DNA of 64,000 bases from DATFWC01 sp963777755 (GTDB taxonomy: Bacteria; Pseudomonadota; Alphaproteobacteria; Rhizobiales; Xanthobacteraceae), in NCBI GenBank assembly GCA_963777755.1, contig CAVZSC010000039.1, positions 372,001 to 436,000 of the forward strand, read 5' to 3'. The stretch's first letter is position 1, and every line of letters starts with the position of its first letter. Positions 8,501 to 15,798 of this stretch are shown piece after piece. The notes beneath the pieces are model-generated. The model did not search any database. It saw nothing but the letters and a program-made list of their open reading frames with translations, and was not told where the DNA came from. A program made the translations under genes and the position numbers.

Positions 8501-10141
8501 TTGTGGCTGTGCGAGGGCGATGGCTTCCGCTCCGTCGCGCTTCACAACGCGCCAGCTGCTTATGCCGAGCAGCGGCAGCGCGAGCCTGTGATCCGTCCCG
8601 GCCCCGGAACGGGCCTCGCTCGTGTTGTAAAGACCAAACAAGTAATCCACGTTGCCGACGTCCGGGCGGAAGAGGCCTACATCGAACGCGATCCGCTGCG
8701 CGTCTCCACCGTTGAGCTCGGCGGCTATCGGACCGTTCTCGATGTCCCGATGCTCAAGGACCATGAACTAGTTGGAATCATCACCATCTATCGTCAGGAG
8801 GTTCGTCCCTTCACCGAAAAACAGATCGAGCTGGTGCAGAATTTCGCCACACAAGCCGTAATCGCCATCGAGAACACTCGCCTCCTCAACGAGCTGCGCG
8901 AGTCACTGCAGCAACAGACGGCCACCGCCGACGTGCTAAAGGTGATCAGCCGCTCGACGTTCGATCTGCAGACGGTGCTCGATACGTTGGTCGTGTCGGC
9001 CGCCCAGCTTTGCGATGCCGATAGCACACTCATATATCGTCGTGGCGGCGAGAAATTTCATCTGGCTGCTAGCCATGGATTTTCCGAGCAGTTTCGGCAG
9101 CTGATGATCGACAATCCGATCGGACCCGGACGTGGCACCCTGATCGGGCGTACTGTTCTCGAGGGCGAGACGGTCCACATTCCCGATGTGCTGGCAGATC
9201 CGGAGTACACCTGGACCCGAGCCATTAATTTTGGCGGATTCCGCACCATGCTCGGTGTCCCGTTGCTGCGCGAGGGAACGCCCATCGGCATCATGTCAAA
9301 TTTCCGTTCTACCGTGCGGCCATTCAGCAACAGGCAGATCGAGCTGCTTACCACCTTCGCCGACCAGGCGGTCATCGCGATTGAGAACGTGCGGCTGTTT
9401 GATGAAATCCAGGAGAAGAGCCGCCAGCTCGCGCTCGCGAGCGAGCACAAGTCGCAGTTCCTCGCCAGCATGAGCCACGAGCTGCGCACGCCGCTCAATG
9501 CCATCATCGGCCTCACCGAGATGCTGGTCGCCAATGCGGGGAAGTTCGGCACGGAAAAGGCAGCGGAGCCACTACGCCGCGTGAATGCAGCCGGCACCCA
9601 CCTGCTCGGCCTCATCAACGAAGTGCTCGACCTCTCGAAGATCGAGGCCGGCAAGCTCGAGCTGAACCTCGAGCCTGTGAACCTGGCTCGCCTGGTCGAC
9701 GAGGTGATCGGCACTGCCGGACAGCTCGCCGAGAAGAACAAGAACCGCCTCGTGGTGGACAGCGGGGCGAACGTCGGGCCGCTCAACGCCGATCCCATGC
9801 GGCTTAAGCAGATCCTGCTCAATCTGCTGAGCAACGCCTGCAAGTTCACCAAGGAGGGCGAGGTGGCGCTGCGGGTGCGGAAGGTCGCGGACGGCCGCGA
9901 CTGGATCGAGCTGGCGGTGGCGGACACTGGCATCGGCCTCACCGCCGAGCAGCAGGCGAAGCTGTTCCAGGATTTCACCCAGGCCAACTCCTTGACCGCG
10001 CGGCGCTACGGCGGCACCGGGCTCGGCCTTGCCCTCTCGCGCAAGCTCGCGCGGATGATGGGGGGTGATGTGACGGTGGCGAGCGAACCGGGCAAGGGCT
10101 CGGTCTTCACCGTGCGCCTGCCGGGGAATGCGGTTCATTGA
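5510..10141 (+). CDS. Soluble sensor histidine kinase with seven GAF domains
   Basis: About 1543 residues from a TTG start. This start is chosen because the paralogue at 50666 starts at the same place (TTG, then SRK) and a GAGGGGG ribosome site lies just upstream. Seven GAF units of about 178 residues begin near residues 78, 258, 438, 620, 797, 975 and 1153, each ended by an AVIAIENxRL helix and a QQTAT(A/S) linker. Units 5 and 7 are of a second subtype (STFDLQTVLD). Then HisKA with SHELRTPLN (His about 1323), and HATPase with the N-box NLLSNACKF, DTGIGL and GGTGLGLAL. There is no membrane segment and no receiver domain. It probably autophosphorylates on His in response to a cytosolic ligand; partner regulator unknown. 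It is the only intact one of three copies in the window. Confidence 0.93.
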   Translation: MSRKGAESGPPSRIRSAGTKARTRPTLARTLVAKLKGQLAARDRELAEARRDLAEALEQQTATSEVLQVISRSPGELEPVFQAMLANATRICDASYGAMWLSEGDAFRSAAFHGELPEAYTGPFRGGTVFRLDPEVPLARVAQARKPLLISDVREDRSYLAGHALTVAGVDVGGIRTMLIVPMLKDEAFVGAIAIYRKEVRPFTEKQVELVGNFAKQAVIAIENTRLLNELRQRTDDLSESLQQQTATAQVLQVISSSPGELKPVFQAMLENATRLCGAKFGELLLFDEDAFRSVATFGVPAQYAEKRKRAQVVRPRPDLPLGRLARSRRLVHVIDIRAEPGYADGYGPFVALADAGGARTLLVAPMLKDNELIGAVAIYRQEVRPFTERQIELVTNFASQAVIAIENTRLLNELRESLQQQTATADVLQVISSSPNELRPVFETILEKAVTICGAKFATLYLCEGDGFRAAALHNAPPELAKLLQNALVHPGPHLPLGRVAATRRTAHIADMLNERCYIERDPLAVMGVELGGYRTVMAVPMLRDEALVGAIAIYRQDIRLFSDKEIALVANFASQAVIAIENVRLLNELRQRTDDLSEALEQQTATSEVLQIISSSPGELEPVFQAMLDNAARICGAKFGVLWLSECEGFRSVAMHGLPPAHVEERQREPVIRPNPEDPLSRLSRTKQVVHIADLREEEAYIKGYPPLRAVVDDGGGRTLLVVPMLKDNALVGAIAIYTQEVRPFTDKQIELVQNFAAQAVIAIENTRLLNELRKSLQQQTATADVLKVISRSTFDLQTVLDALTESAAHLCEADMAVIARQKGEAYHLTTAYGYPLGAEEHLKTVPHRGRGSIVGRTVLEGKTVHVPDVLADPEYTNSEIQQRYSLRTVLGVPLLREGKPIGVISLARNKVQPFTEKQIELVTTFADQAVIAIENVRLFDEVQARTRELSEALEQQTATSEVLSVISSSPGELEPVFQTMLENATSICEAKFGILWLCEGDGFRSVALHNAPAAYAEQRQREPVIRPGPGTGLARVVKTKQVIHVADVRAEEAYIERDPLRVSTVELGGYRTVLDVPMLKDHELVGIITIYRQEVRPFTEKQIELVQNFATQAVIAIENTRLLNELRESLQQQTATADVLKVISRSTFDLQTVLDTLVVSAAQLCDADSTLIYRRGGEKFHLAASHGFSEQFRQLMIDNPIGPGRGTLIGRTVLEGETVHIPDVLADPEYTWTRAINFGGFRTMLGVPLLREGTPIGIMSNFRSTVRPFSNRQIELLTTFADQAVIAIENVRLFDEIQEKSRQLALASEHKSQFLASMSHELRTPLNAIIGLTEMLVANAGKFGTEKAAEPLRRVNAAGTHLLGLINEVLDLSKIEAGKLELNLEPVNLARLVDEVIGTAGQLAEKNKNRLVVDSGANVGPLNADPMRLKQILLNLLSNACKFTKEGEVALRVRKVADGRDWIELAVADTGIGLTAEQQAKLFQDFTQANSLTARRYGGTGLGLALSRKLARMMGGDVTVASEPGKGSVFTVRLPGNAVH

Positions 10142-10164
10142 AGCTCGCCGTGACCGACACCGGT

Positions 10165-10232
10165 CCCGCGAGCTCGAGCTGGCTCACGAACACCCCGATC
10201 CTGTTGCCGCCCGGCCGCGACAAGCTCGTCAC
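10165..10232 (-). pseudogene. Internal fragment of a PF04392 substrate-binding gene
   Basis: The minus strand reads VTSLSRPGGNRIGVFVSQLE, matching the conserved mid-protein block (xSLxRPGGNxTG) of the array genes. No flanking gene remains. It is a short relic just after the kinase. Confidence 0.45.
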
Positions 10233-10536
10233 GTAGCTCGTCCGACCCCGACCTGCCCCCTCGCTCCTATGGTCGCCCGCCCATGGTCGCCGGCATGGCG
10301 AAGACGTTCGAGCTGCACGTGATGGAGCAAGCGCCGTCAGCGATCACCGTCGAAGGCCGCACGGACGAGTGCGATTCGACGCATCGGGCGTGACCTATGG
10401 CGTCAGGCGCTTTGCCACATCTGCAGCTTGCCGCGTTTGATTGCCAAACATTAATTCGGCCGTCACCTCGCAGTAAGGCCGGCGCCTTCATTTAGCTGCC
10501 CAGCACGGCGCCCGCAGCGCCATTCCGGGGAGTGAA

Positions 10537-10872
10537 ATGCTCAAGGGCGCCGCGAAGACCGCCTACATGCGTGAGTACATGCGGCGCAGGCGCGCCGCAG
10601 GGCAAGCCGCGGCCGCCATGATCGACGCGCTGCGGAGGGAGCTGGCGGCGGCCAAGGCGCGCATCCAGGAGCTTGAGGTGCGGGGAAAGCAGCTGGAAGC
10701 CGGTGCGGTCGCGGAAGATGAGATCGCCGCGCTCAGGCGCCGCATTACGGAAGTGGAGCAGGAGCGCGACACCGCCGAGCTGGTCGCCCTGTGCTCCCTG
10801 ATGAGCCTGGTCGATCGCCACATGGCCGACCGCGCCACGCGAGAAGGGACGCTCGCGGAGGCAGTAGCCTGA
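10537..10872 (+). CDS. Hypothetical protein with a basic N-terminus and a coiled coil
   Basis: 111 residues. The N-terminus is KTAYMREYMRRRRAAG, a basic pattern seen in small phage or accessory proteins. Residues of about 25-85 have a long Glu/Arg/Leu heptad-like stretch predicting a coiled coil. The ribosome site GGGGAG lies just upstream. It sits next to resolvase debris, so it is probably accessory. Function unknown. Confidence 0.5.
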   Translation: MLKGAAKTAYMREYMRRRRAAGQAAAAMIDALRRELAAAKARIQELEVRGKQLEAGAVAEDEIAALRRRITEVEQERDTAELVALCSLMSLVDRHMADRATREGTLAEAVA

Positions 10873-11116
10873 GCGACCCGCCGCTAACCAAGACTTACGA
10901 GCTGCCGCCGGGCGTCGGCAGGGACCCGGTGGCGTTCATGGAGCCAAGGCAATAACGACAACGGCTGAGCCGATAATAGCGGCCGATATTGCAAATCCCG
11001 TCAGACACATCTTGATGAACTCAACTATGGACACCCATCGCCTCCTGTATCGTCTGGCGATCTCATCCTTGCGGGGCAAACTCAGTTTGTCACTCAGGTG
11101 AAACCCTGAAAATTTG

Positions 11117-11439
11117 GGTACCGGCTGCCGCCGGGCGTTGGCACACAGCTCTTCGCCGAGATGGCACAGAGGCTCGGGCTGCAGGTGGTCGAACTCGGGG
11201 CGACCGCGATCACGGTCGAAGGCCACGAGGACGACCTGCGCGAACTAATCCGGGCGCGCACCGGCGAGGGCCGCAAGGGTGCGATGGCCAAGGGCGTAAA
11301 TTTCGGCCGCCCACGCAAGCTCAATCCTCACTAGCGCCAGGAAGCCCTGAAGCGCATCGCGGACGGCGAGACCTACATCGCCCGCAGTTACGCTGTTAAT
11401 CCGAACACAATCAGCCGCTTGGACCGAGCTAGCGCCTGA
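11117..11439 (+). pseudogene. Decayed serine recombinase (C-terminal part)
   Basis: The plus strand reads MAKGVNFGRPRKLNPH, a stop at 11332, then RQEALKRIADGET and NTISRL. This is the C-terminal arm and helix-turn-helix of Tn3/Hin-type resolvases, interrupted by a nonsense codon and lacking the catalytic domain. Upstream the same reading carries a piece (LPPGVGTQLFAEMAQRLGLQ, ITVEGHEDDLRELIR) that also appears as fragments near 10291 (ITVEGRTDE) and 10886 (ELPPGVGRDPVAFME). These look like three relics of one small gene family. Confidence 0.65.
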
Positions 11440-11556
11440 TCCCTGCGGGGGTCGGCCTTCGGACAGACAGCGCCTCGGCACAAGTGCACTATGGCCATTG
11501 CCGAGGTCACCGGTTGCTCCATCTGCCCTTGACCCTAGACCCGTCAAAAAACAGTG

Positions 11557-11829
11557 TCACGATGCATGCTCTGTGCTTTGCCGTTTTTTAGCGCCGTCGC
11601 AAGCTATCGAGTGCACACTGAGAAGCATTGCCGACCTTCCTTTTACGCGCGCGAACCGCACGCGATGCACATTTTCACCTAACACCTTTGCGAACCTGCC
11701 GTTCGGTTGTGACGCGAAGATCTCCGTCACGCATCCCCCTGTTCCGCACCAGCCGCTCAGACGGTCGCCGCACTGGAATTTGCCGTAGTCCAGAATGTAG
11801 TCCTTAATTCCATCCCCATTCCGTGTCAC
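11557..11829 (-). pseudogene. 5'-truncated conserved periplasmic protein with a DxNGDG-like motif
   Basis: 90 residues starting at a GTG directly after a stop. The sequence NGDGIKDYILDYGKFQCG, then GWCGTGGC, resembles exported hypothetical proteins whose mature part begins with a calcium-loop-like DxNGDGxxDY motif and paired Cys residues. The signal peptide and first residues are missing, so it is probably a remnant. Assignment is from memory of the family pattern. Confidence 0.4.
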
Positions 11830-11981
11830 TCAAGAAACCTGATCACCGGCAGCGGCGCCCGCGCCGCCACGGTCGGCGTGCCCTGGCTTGGTTCCCTACG
11901 GAACAGCGCAGCGGTTTCGAACATGGCATTGTCCGCATCGAACGGGTGCGGTGGTCGTACTCGGTTCATAAGGAGAATGCG

Positions 11982-12146
11982 ATGTCTATTAATAACAACG
12001 AACGCCGAGAGTTGACCGCAGCCGAACTCGACATGGTCGGGGGCGGGGTTGGCGGTGACGGGCTCCCCATAGAGTCAATAAGTTTTAACTACTGGGAGGG
12101 TTCTAACCCGACCGCCTTCGCTAAATGTTGCAGTGGTCAGCATTAG
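11982..12146 (+). CDS. Small peptide with a double-glycine-type leader (copy 1)
   Basis: 54 residues: MSINNNERRELTAAELDMV, then GGG and a short tail with a CC pair. AAGGAG lies 7 bases before the ATG. The ELxxxELDxVxGG pattern is the leader signature of class II bacteriocins and similar secreted peptides cleaved after GG. The first 20 residues are nearly the same as in copy 4 (12968), so the two arose by duplication. Function is inferred from the leader only; no processing exporter is in the window. Confidence 0.6.
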   Translation: MSINNNERRELTAAELDMVGGGVGGDGLPIESISFNYWEGSNPTAFAKCCSGQH

Positions 12147-12172
12147 CCGAGCTTACCCTGCCCATGTAGACA

Positions 12173-12209
12173 TAAGGCAAAACAGGACGGTGTGATCTGG
12201 CGTGACGGC
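12173..12209 (+). repeat. 37-bp direct repeat after peptide 1
   Basis: TAAGGCAAAACAGGACGGTG begins the unit. It recurs with few changes at 13163-13199 after peptide 4, so the duplication of the peptide gene included its 3' flank. Confidence 0.75.
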
Positions 12210-12235
12210 AGCCACCGAACCCAAGGAGCGGACTG

Positions 12236-12409
12236 ATGAGCAAGATCGAGAATGCCAAGACTGACCGCGTGTTGCGGGACGACGAATTGGACTTGGTGAG
12301 CGGTGGCGGCGGCTACTATTTGGAAAATGCATGGCCGATCAAGACTGACGGGCCGGCTTTCGTTCCGAGAGCCAGCGGCTTTTACGACCTGCTTATTACC
12401 ACCTACTAG
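12236..12409 (+). CDS. Small peptide with a double-glycine-type leader (copy 2)
   Basis: 57 residues: MSKIENAKTDRVLRDDELDL, VSGGGG, then an aromatic tail rich in Tyr, Phe and Pro. AAGGAG is 8 bases before the ATG. The leader DDELDLVSGG matches the other three peptides; the tail does not. A rho-independent terminator follows at 12439. Confidence 0.6.
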   Translation: MSKIENAKTDRVLRDDELDLVSGGGGYYLENAWPIKTDGPAFVPRASGFYDLLITTY

Positions 12410-12438
12410 CATCGGCGAACCTGCTGGAAAGTGTTCTG

Positions 12439-12468
12439 GCCCTGCCCTTGATCAGGCGGGGCTTTTTT
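12439..12468 (+). terminator. Rho-independent terminator after peptide 2
   Basis: GCCCTGCC (12439-12446) pairs with GGCGGGGC (12455-12462) through one G-U pair, followed by six T. Confidence 0.75.
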
Positions 12469-12494
12469 CGGGGCAATGTCACAGGAGCACGACC

Positions 12495-12686
12495 ATGAAC
12501 ACGAGTGAGACGGGAAGGCTGGACGTTGGCCACGACATTCGGGCCTTGCAAGACGACGAACTGGATGCCGTGTCTGGCGGCCTCAACGATGTCGAGGGCA
12601 TCCACTTCCTCAACGTAATTGGACGGTACGAAGGCGCACGCCGTTCCTTCCTTGAGACGATGTCAGAGGATAGTTGTAACATTTGA
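12495..12686 (+). CDS. Small peptide with a double-glycine-type leader (copy 3)
   Basis: 63 residues. The leader is ALQDDELDAVSGG at residues 17-29, followed by a 34-residue tail that is amphipathic (GIHFLNVIGRYEGARRSFLE) and ends with one Cys. AGGAG lies 7 bases before the ATG. Same leader type as its neighbours with a different core, as expected for a set of precursor peptides sharing one export route. Confidence 0.6.
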   Translation: MNTSETGRLDVGHDIRALQDDELDAVSGGLNDVEGIHFLNVIGRYEGARRSFLETMSEDSCNI

Positions 12687-12840
12687 GGCACGCGCCATCT
12701 GCGGCACTGCCACGATACCGGCGTCGCCGGGGTACGGGTTTCAGCGACGCCGCGATCCCCGCCGGACGGCTCTTCTCGAAATATGTGTCGACCCTACCGT
12801 GCCCGGTTCATGACAGTCCGCAATAGAAGGCTCAAATGAC

Positions 12841-12864
12841 GAGGCCGCCAACTGAGGCGGCCTC
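12841..12864 (+). terminator. Terminator-like hairpin
   Basis: GAGGCCGCC and GGCGGCCTC form a perfect 9-bp stem around a 6-base loop. There is no T run, so it may be a terminator or another RNA hairpin between peptides 3 and 4. Confidence 0.5.
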
Positions 12865-12967
12865 ATTCCTCAAGTGCATGGCTACGCTTGAACCGAGTCC
12901 GGGGTTGAAGACACAGTTCCACAGGAGGCACATAGACCTCTCCTACAACTATCAGAGGAGGAGCAAA

Positions 12968-13165
12968 ATGACCGCACTCAACACTGAAATGTCAGAGCAC
13001 GGCGTCACTAATAACAACGAACGCCGAGAGTTGAGCGCAGCCGAACTCGACCTCGTCGCGGGAGGCTTGGAACTGGAAAATACCATGATTAGTGGCTGGG
13101 CCCCGGAATATGTAACCTGCGCGCGGTTTAGTAGCTGGAGTTTGGGCGCGTCGAACCCGACGTAA
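12968..13165 (+). CDS. Small peptide with a double-glycine-type leader (copy 4)
   Basis: 65 residues. The leader part NNNERRELSAAELDLVAGG is almost identical to peptide 1, and the tail is Trp/Ser/Asn-rich with one Cys. A strong ribosome site (AGAGGAGGAG) precedes the ATG at 12968; a longer in-frame start at 12836 is less likely. A terminator follows at 13217. Confidence 0.6.
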   Translation: MTALNTEMSEHGVTNNNERRELSAAELDLVAGGLELENTMISGWAPEYVTCARFSSWSLGASNPT

Positions 13166-13199
13166 GGCAAACCAGGACGGTGTGATCTGGTGCAACGGC
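13163..13199 (+). repeat. 37-bp direct repeat after peptide 4
   Basis: Second copy of the unit at 12173-12209. Confidence 0.75.
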
Positions 13200-13216
13200 G
13201 CGGCAGGCAATGATGA

Positions 13217-13239
13217 GGGGTCGGCAGCGGCCCCTTTTT
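13217..13239 (+). terminator. Rho-independent terminator after peptide 4
   Basis: GGGGTC pairs with GGCCCC (one G-U), followed by five T at 13235-13239. Confidence 0.65.
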
Positions 13240-13508
13240 CATTTCAGCGCCCCGCGTGAGCAGGTAGGCGGCCGGGCCTAGCCACAAAATGCACCGGCGG
13301 GCCGCGCTGAGTCGGGGAGAGGCATTGCCCACCGACACAGGTCAGAAAGGCGTCCTGCGGTCCTCGGCCCCGTCCTGATCATCACCCGTGCAAGGACGCC
13401 CACCGACGCAAGGACGCTGAACGCAACTGCCCCCGCACTACTGAGGCACTTTCATCAGCATGAAAGGTGGCGCCGAATTCGTTATGCCTAAAGAGGAGAG
13501 CCGTCGTC

Positions 13509-13964
13509 ATGAGCTATGTTGAGCGCGTTTTGCAACCCGGTGAGCAAGTCCGGCACATCTCGTCAATTCATTGGATAGTGTATTGGCCCGGCATTGCGGT
13601 TGCGCTCCTAGCGGTGGCCGCTTTCTGGTTCAGCGAAAAGCGGCTCCTGACGGGAGTCTGGCTGTATACGGTATACGCGCTCGCGCTCGGTGCGGTCGTT
13701 CTTCTGGTCCAGGAATGGTTCCAGTCGTGGATCACTGAGATCGTCGTCACCAACCGGCGCGTAATCTACAAGAAAGGTCTTATCCGGCTGCAGACCAACG
13801 AAATGAACACGGACAAGGTCGAGAGCGTCCGGGTCGATCAATCGTTTCTCGGGCGCATGTTCGACTATGGCAACATGAAGATCCTCGGCACCGGCGAAGG
13901 CTTCGAGACACTACGGACCATCGCGAGCCCGCTCAAGCTGCGAAATAGCATCACCGGCGCCTGA
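13509..13964 (+). CDS. Bacterial PH-domain (bPH2/DUF304) membrane protein
   Basis: 151 residues starting MSYVERVLQPGEQVRHISSI. It has two membrane helices (about 23-41 and 48-68), then a PH-like domain with the typical entry EIVVTNRRVIYKKGLI and the later pattern ESVRVDQSFLGRMFDYG, GTGEGFETLRTIASP. The ATG at 13509 follows GAGGAGAG. The role in the cell is not well defined for this family. It lies directly after the peptide cluster, but the terminators between them argue against one operon. Confidence 0.88.
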   Translation: MSYVERVLQPGEQVRHISSIHWIVYWPGIAVALLAVAAFWFSEKRLLTGVWLYTVYALALGAVVLLVQEWFQSWITEIVVTNRRVIYKKGLIRLQTNEMNTDKVESVRVDQSFLGRMFDYGNMKILGTGEGFETLRTIASPLKLRNSITGA

Positions 13965-14354
13965 GTTTACAAACGGCTCTTACGTCCGCAACGCCCTGAA
14001 ACTCAACCGCAGCGACGAGCGGATAGCTCATCGTTACTGCGCCAGGTCCGGCATCGCGTCTGCGATCGTGACGCAGGGAGGTCCGCTCTCGGTGGTAATC
14101 CGGTCGTTGACGAGACATCGCCTGAAGGGCCGAGTTTGTACCCCCGCATATGGAAGGGCGGTGGGGCTTTGATCCGTCTAACCGCCTCCCGTGTGCGGTC
14201 GGATTGAAATGACGAGCGCTGAAGACACCGAAGCGCTACGTGGTGTGTCGGATTTGCAACAGGCGGCGGAAATCCAAGCGACCTCACGGATGGAGCTTGA
14301 AACTGTCGCGGTTATAGATCGTCATTCACTGGAAGTGAGGCTTTGGGACCAACC
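13965..14354. other. Intergenic, nothing recognised
   Basis: No ORF with family similarity, RNA gene or clear repeat was seen between the PH-domain gene and the PagL-like gene. Confidence 0.5.
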
Positions 14355-14975
14355 ATGCAACATGGCTGCAAGTTGCGATGGCGTTCGCCAGCGACCATGA
14401 TGGCGCTCGCGACCGAAATCATCGTCGCACTGCTCTGGCAGCCCGCTATAGCAGATGAACTAGTGGCCCCCAGGTGGTCGGGACAACTGCGTGATCCCCA
14501 TCGATACGAGCTTCGCTTTGGCGGTTTCGCGCACGGCGTGGGCAGCATTGAGAGCGGACAAATCGATATCAACGGCGAGTTCGTGTTTCCCCGGTTGCCC
14601 TTTGGACGTGGGGAGTGGTGGGATTTCTTGGTCCCGCGGCCACATCTAGGGGTCATGGCCAACCTGTCCGGCGGAACGAGCTACGCGTATGCTGGGGGAC
14701 TCTGGACCATTCCACTACTCAGCCAATTCTTCGCGGAGTTTTTTTTCGGCGGGGCGCTTGCCAACGGGACGACGGCCGGCGACGCGACGCACGTAGCTTT
14801 GGGCTGCAATCCACTGTTTCATGTCGGCGGTTCGCTCGGCTACAGCCTCACCCAGAACTGGCACGTCATCGCTACCTTCGATCACATATCCAACGGAAAC
14901 GGTGTTTTCGGAACTAATTGCGATCGCAACCAAGGCCTCAATAACTACGGCGCCCGTATCGGCTACTCATTTTGA
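14355..14975 (+). CDS. PagL-like lipid A 3-O-deacylase
   Basis: About 206 residues. A hydrophobic N-terminal signal (MMALATEIIVALLW and AIADE) is followed by a beta-barrel-like sequence. Near the end is FDHISNG, matching the catalytic His-Ser pair of PagL (about H177 and S179), and the last residue is Phe (GARIGYSF), as is usual for outer-membrane barrels. The family removes the 3-linked acyl chain from lipid A at the outer membrane. The start could instead be the ATG at 14397, directly before the signal core. A lipid A acyltransferase gene lies 0.8 kb downstream. Confidence 0.85.
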   Translation: MQHGCKLRWRSPATMMALATEIIVALLWQPAIADELVAPRWSGQLRDPHRYELRFGGFAHGVGSIESGQIDINGEFVFPRLPFGRGEWWDFLVPRPHLGVMANLSGGTSYAYAGGLWTIPLLSQFFAEFFFGGALANGTTAGDATHVALGCNPLFHVGGSLGYSLTQNWHVIATFDHISNGNGVFGTNCDRNQGLNNYGARIGYSF

Positions 14976-15065
14976 GCATTATCAGCGCACGCAGTTCGCC
15001 GGTGCCGAAACATCCGCCTATGCCGAAGAAGCTTCAATGATGTTCCCACGAATTTGTGGACGGGG

Positions 15066-15570
15066 TTAAACTGCTTTTTGCTCCATCTCGATTGGGCTGA
15101 TGTAGCCGATGGCTGAATGAAGCCTGGTCCGATTATAGAAGCCCTCGATGAAGGCGAAGATGTCACGCGGGGCGTCGGCCCGCGTCGCGTATTGACGGCG
15201 ATGGATGAGCTCGGTTTTGAGCGTGTGGAAAAAGCTCTCCATCGGGGCATTGTCGAAGCAGTCGGCCTTGCGGCTCATCGATGCGGTCATGCCGGCGGCA
15301 TTGAGGGCGGCACGATAGTCGCGCAATGCGTGTTGCACCCCGCGATCAGAATGATGGATCAGCCCCGCGGCCGGCCGCTGTCGCCGGACCGCCATCATGA
15401 GCGCGGTTGCCCGTGCGCAGATGATCGCGCATCGCCCAGCCGACGATCCTGCGGCTGAAGAGGTCCATGACGGTGGCGAGATACAGCCCGCCGACGATCT
15501 TGCGGCTGAAGAGGTCCGTGACGGTGGCGAGATACAGCCCGCCGACACCTCCTGGCTCCGCGAGCCCACT
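15066..15570 (-). pseudogene. IS3-family transposase (OrfB) remnant
   Basis: The minus strand encodes the C-terminal integrase core: LYLATVTDLFSRKIV, then after a frameshift near 15400 HHSDRGVQHALRDYRA, SRKADCFDNAPMESFFHTLK and YNRTRLHSAIGYISP. The first catalytic Asp region is duplicated by a 51-bp tandem repeat, and the N-terminal half and OrfA are absent. No terminal inverted repeats could be placed with confidence. Confidence 0.85.
15440..15541 (-). repeat. 51-bp tandem duplication inside the IS3 remnant
   Basis: Two copies start at 15440 and 15491. They encode GGLYLATVMDLFSRRIV and GGLYLATVTDLFSRKIV and differ at three or so bases. Confidence 0.85.
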
Positions 15571-15798
15571 ACAGGTGTCCACTCATTCGGAGGAGGGTCA
15601 TCAATTCACCAGCCGGTTCAGTTCCCGGTCAAGCTCTCCCAATTGCTGTCGTATTCCGGTGATGAAGTTTCCGCACTCGCCGCGGCGCCTGACTGATGAT
15701 CTCGTGCCCGCGGTTGCTCTCTCGCAACAGCATCGTGACCGAACTTGGACCAAGGTGTTCGGGAAGATCGTCGTGACTTTTTTTGGGTCTGCGACGCC

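Noticed and set aside
10936..11226. Minus-strand ORF ending in a hydrophobic segment
   Set aside because: The hydrophobic tail is suggestive of a small membrane protein, but there is no good start or ribosome site close to it, and it overlaps resolvase debris.
12841..12864. Possible CRISPR or attachment-site arm
   Set aside because: A single perfect hairpin with no repeat-spacer series and no integrase nearby; treated as terminator-like.
15590..15798. Minus-strand reading GNFITGIRQQLGELDRELNR
   Set aside because: Looks like a coiled-coil end, but it has no start or family match and lies between an IS remnant and another gene.
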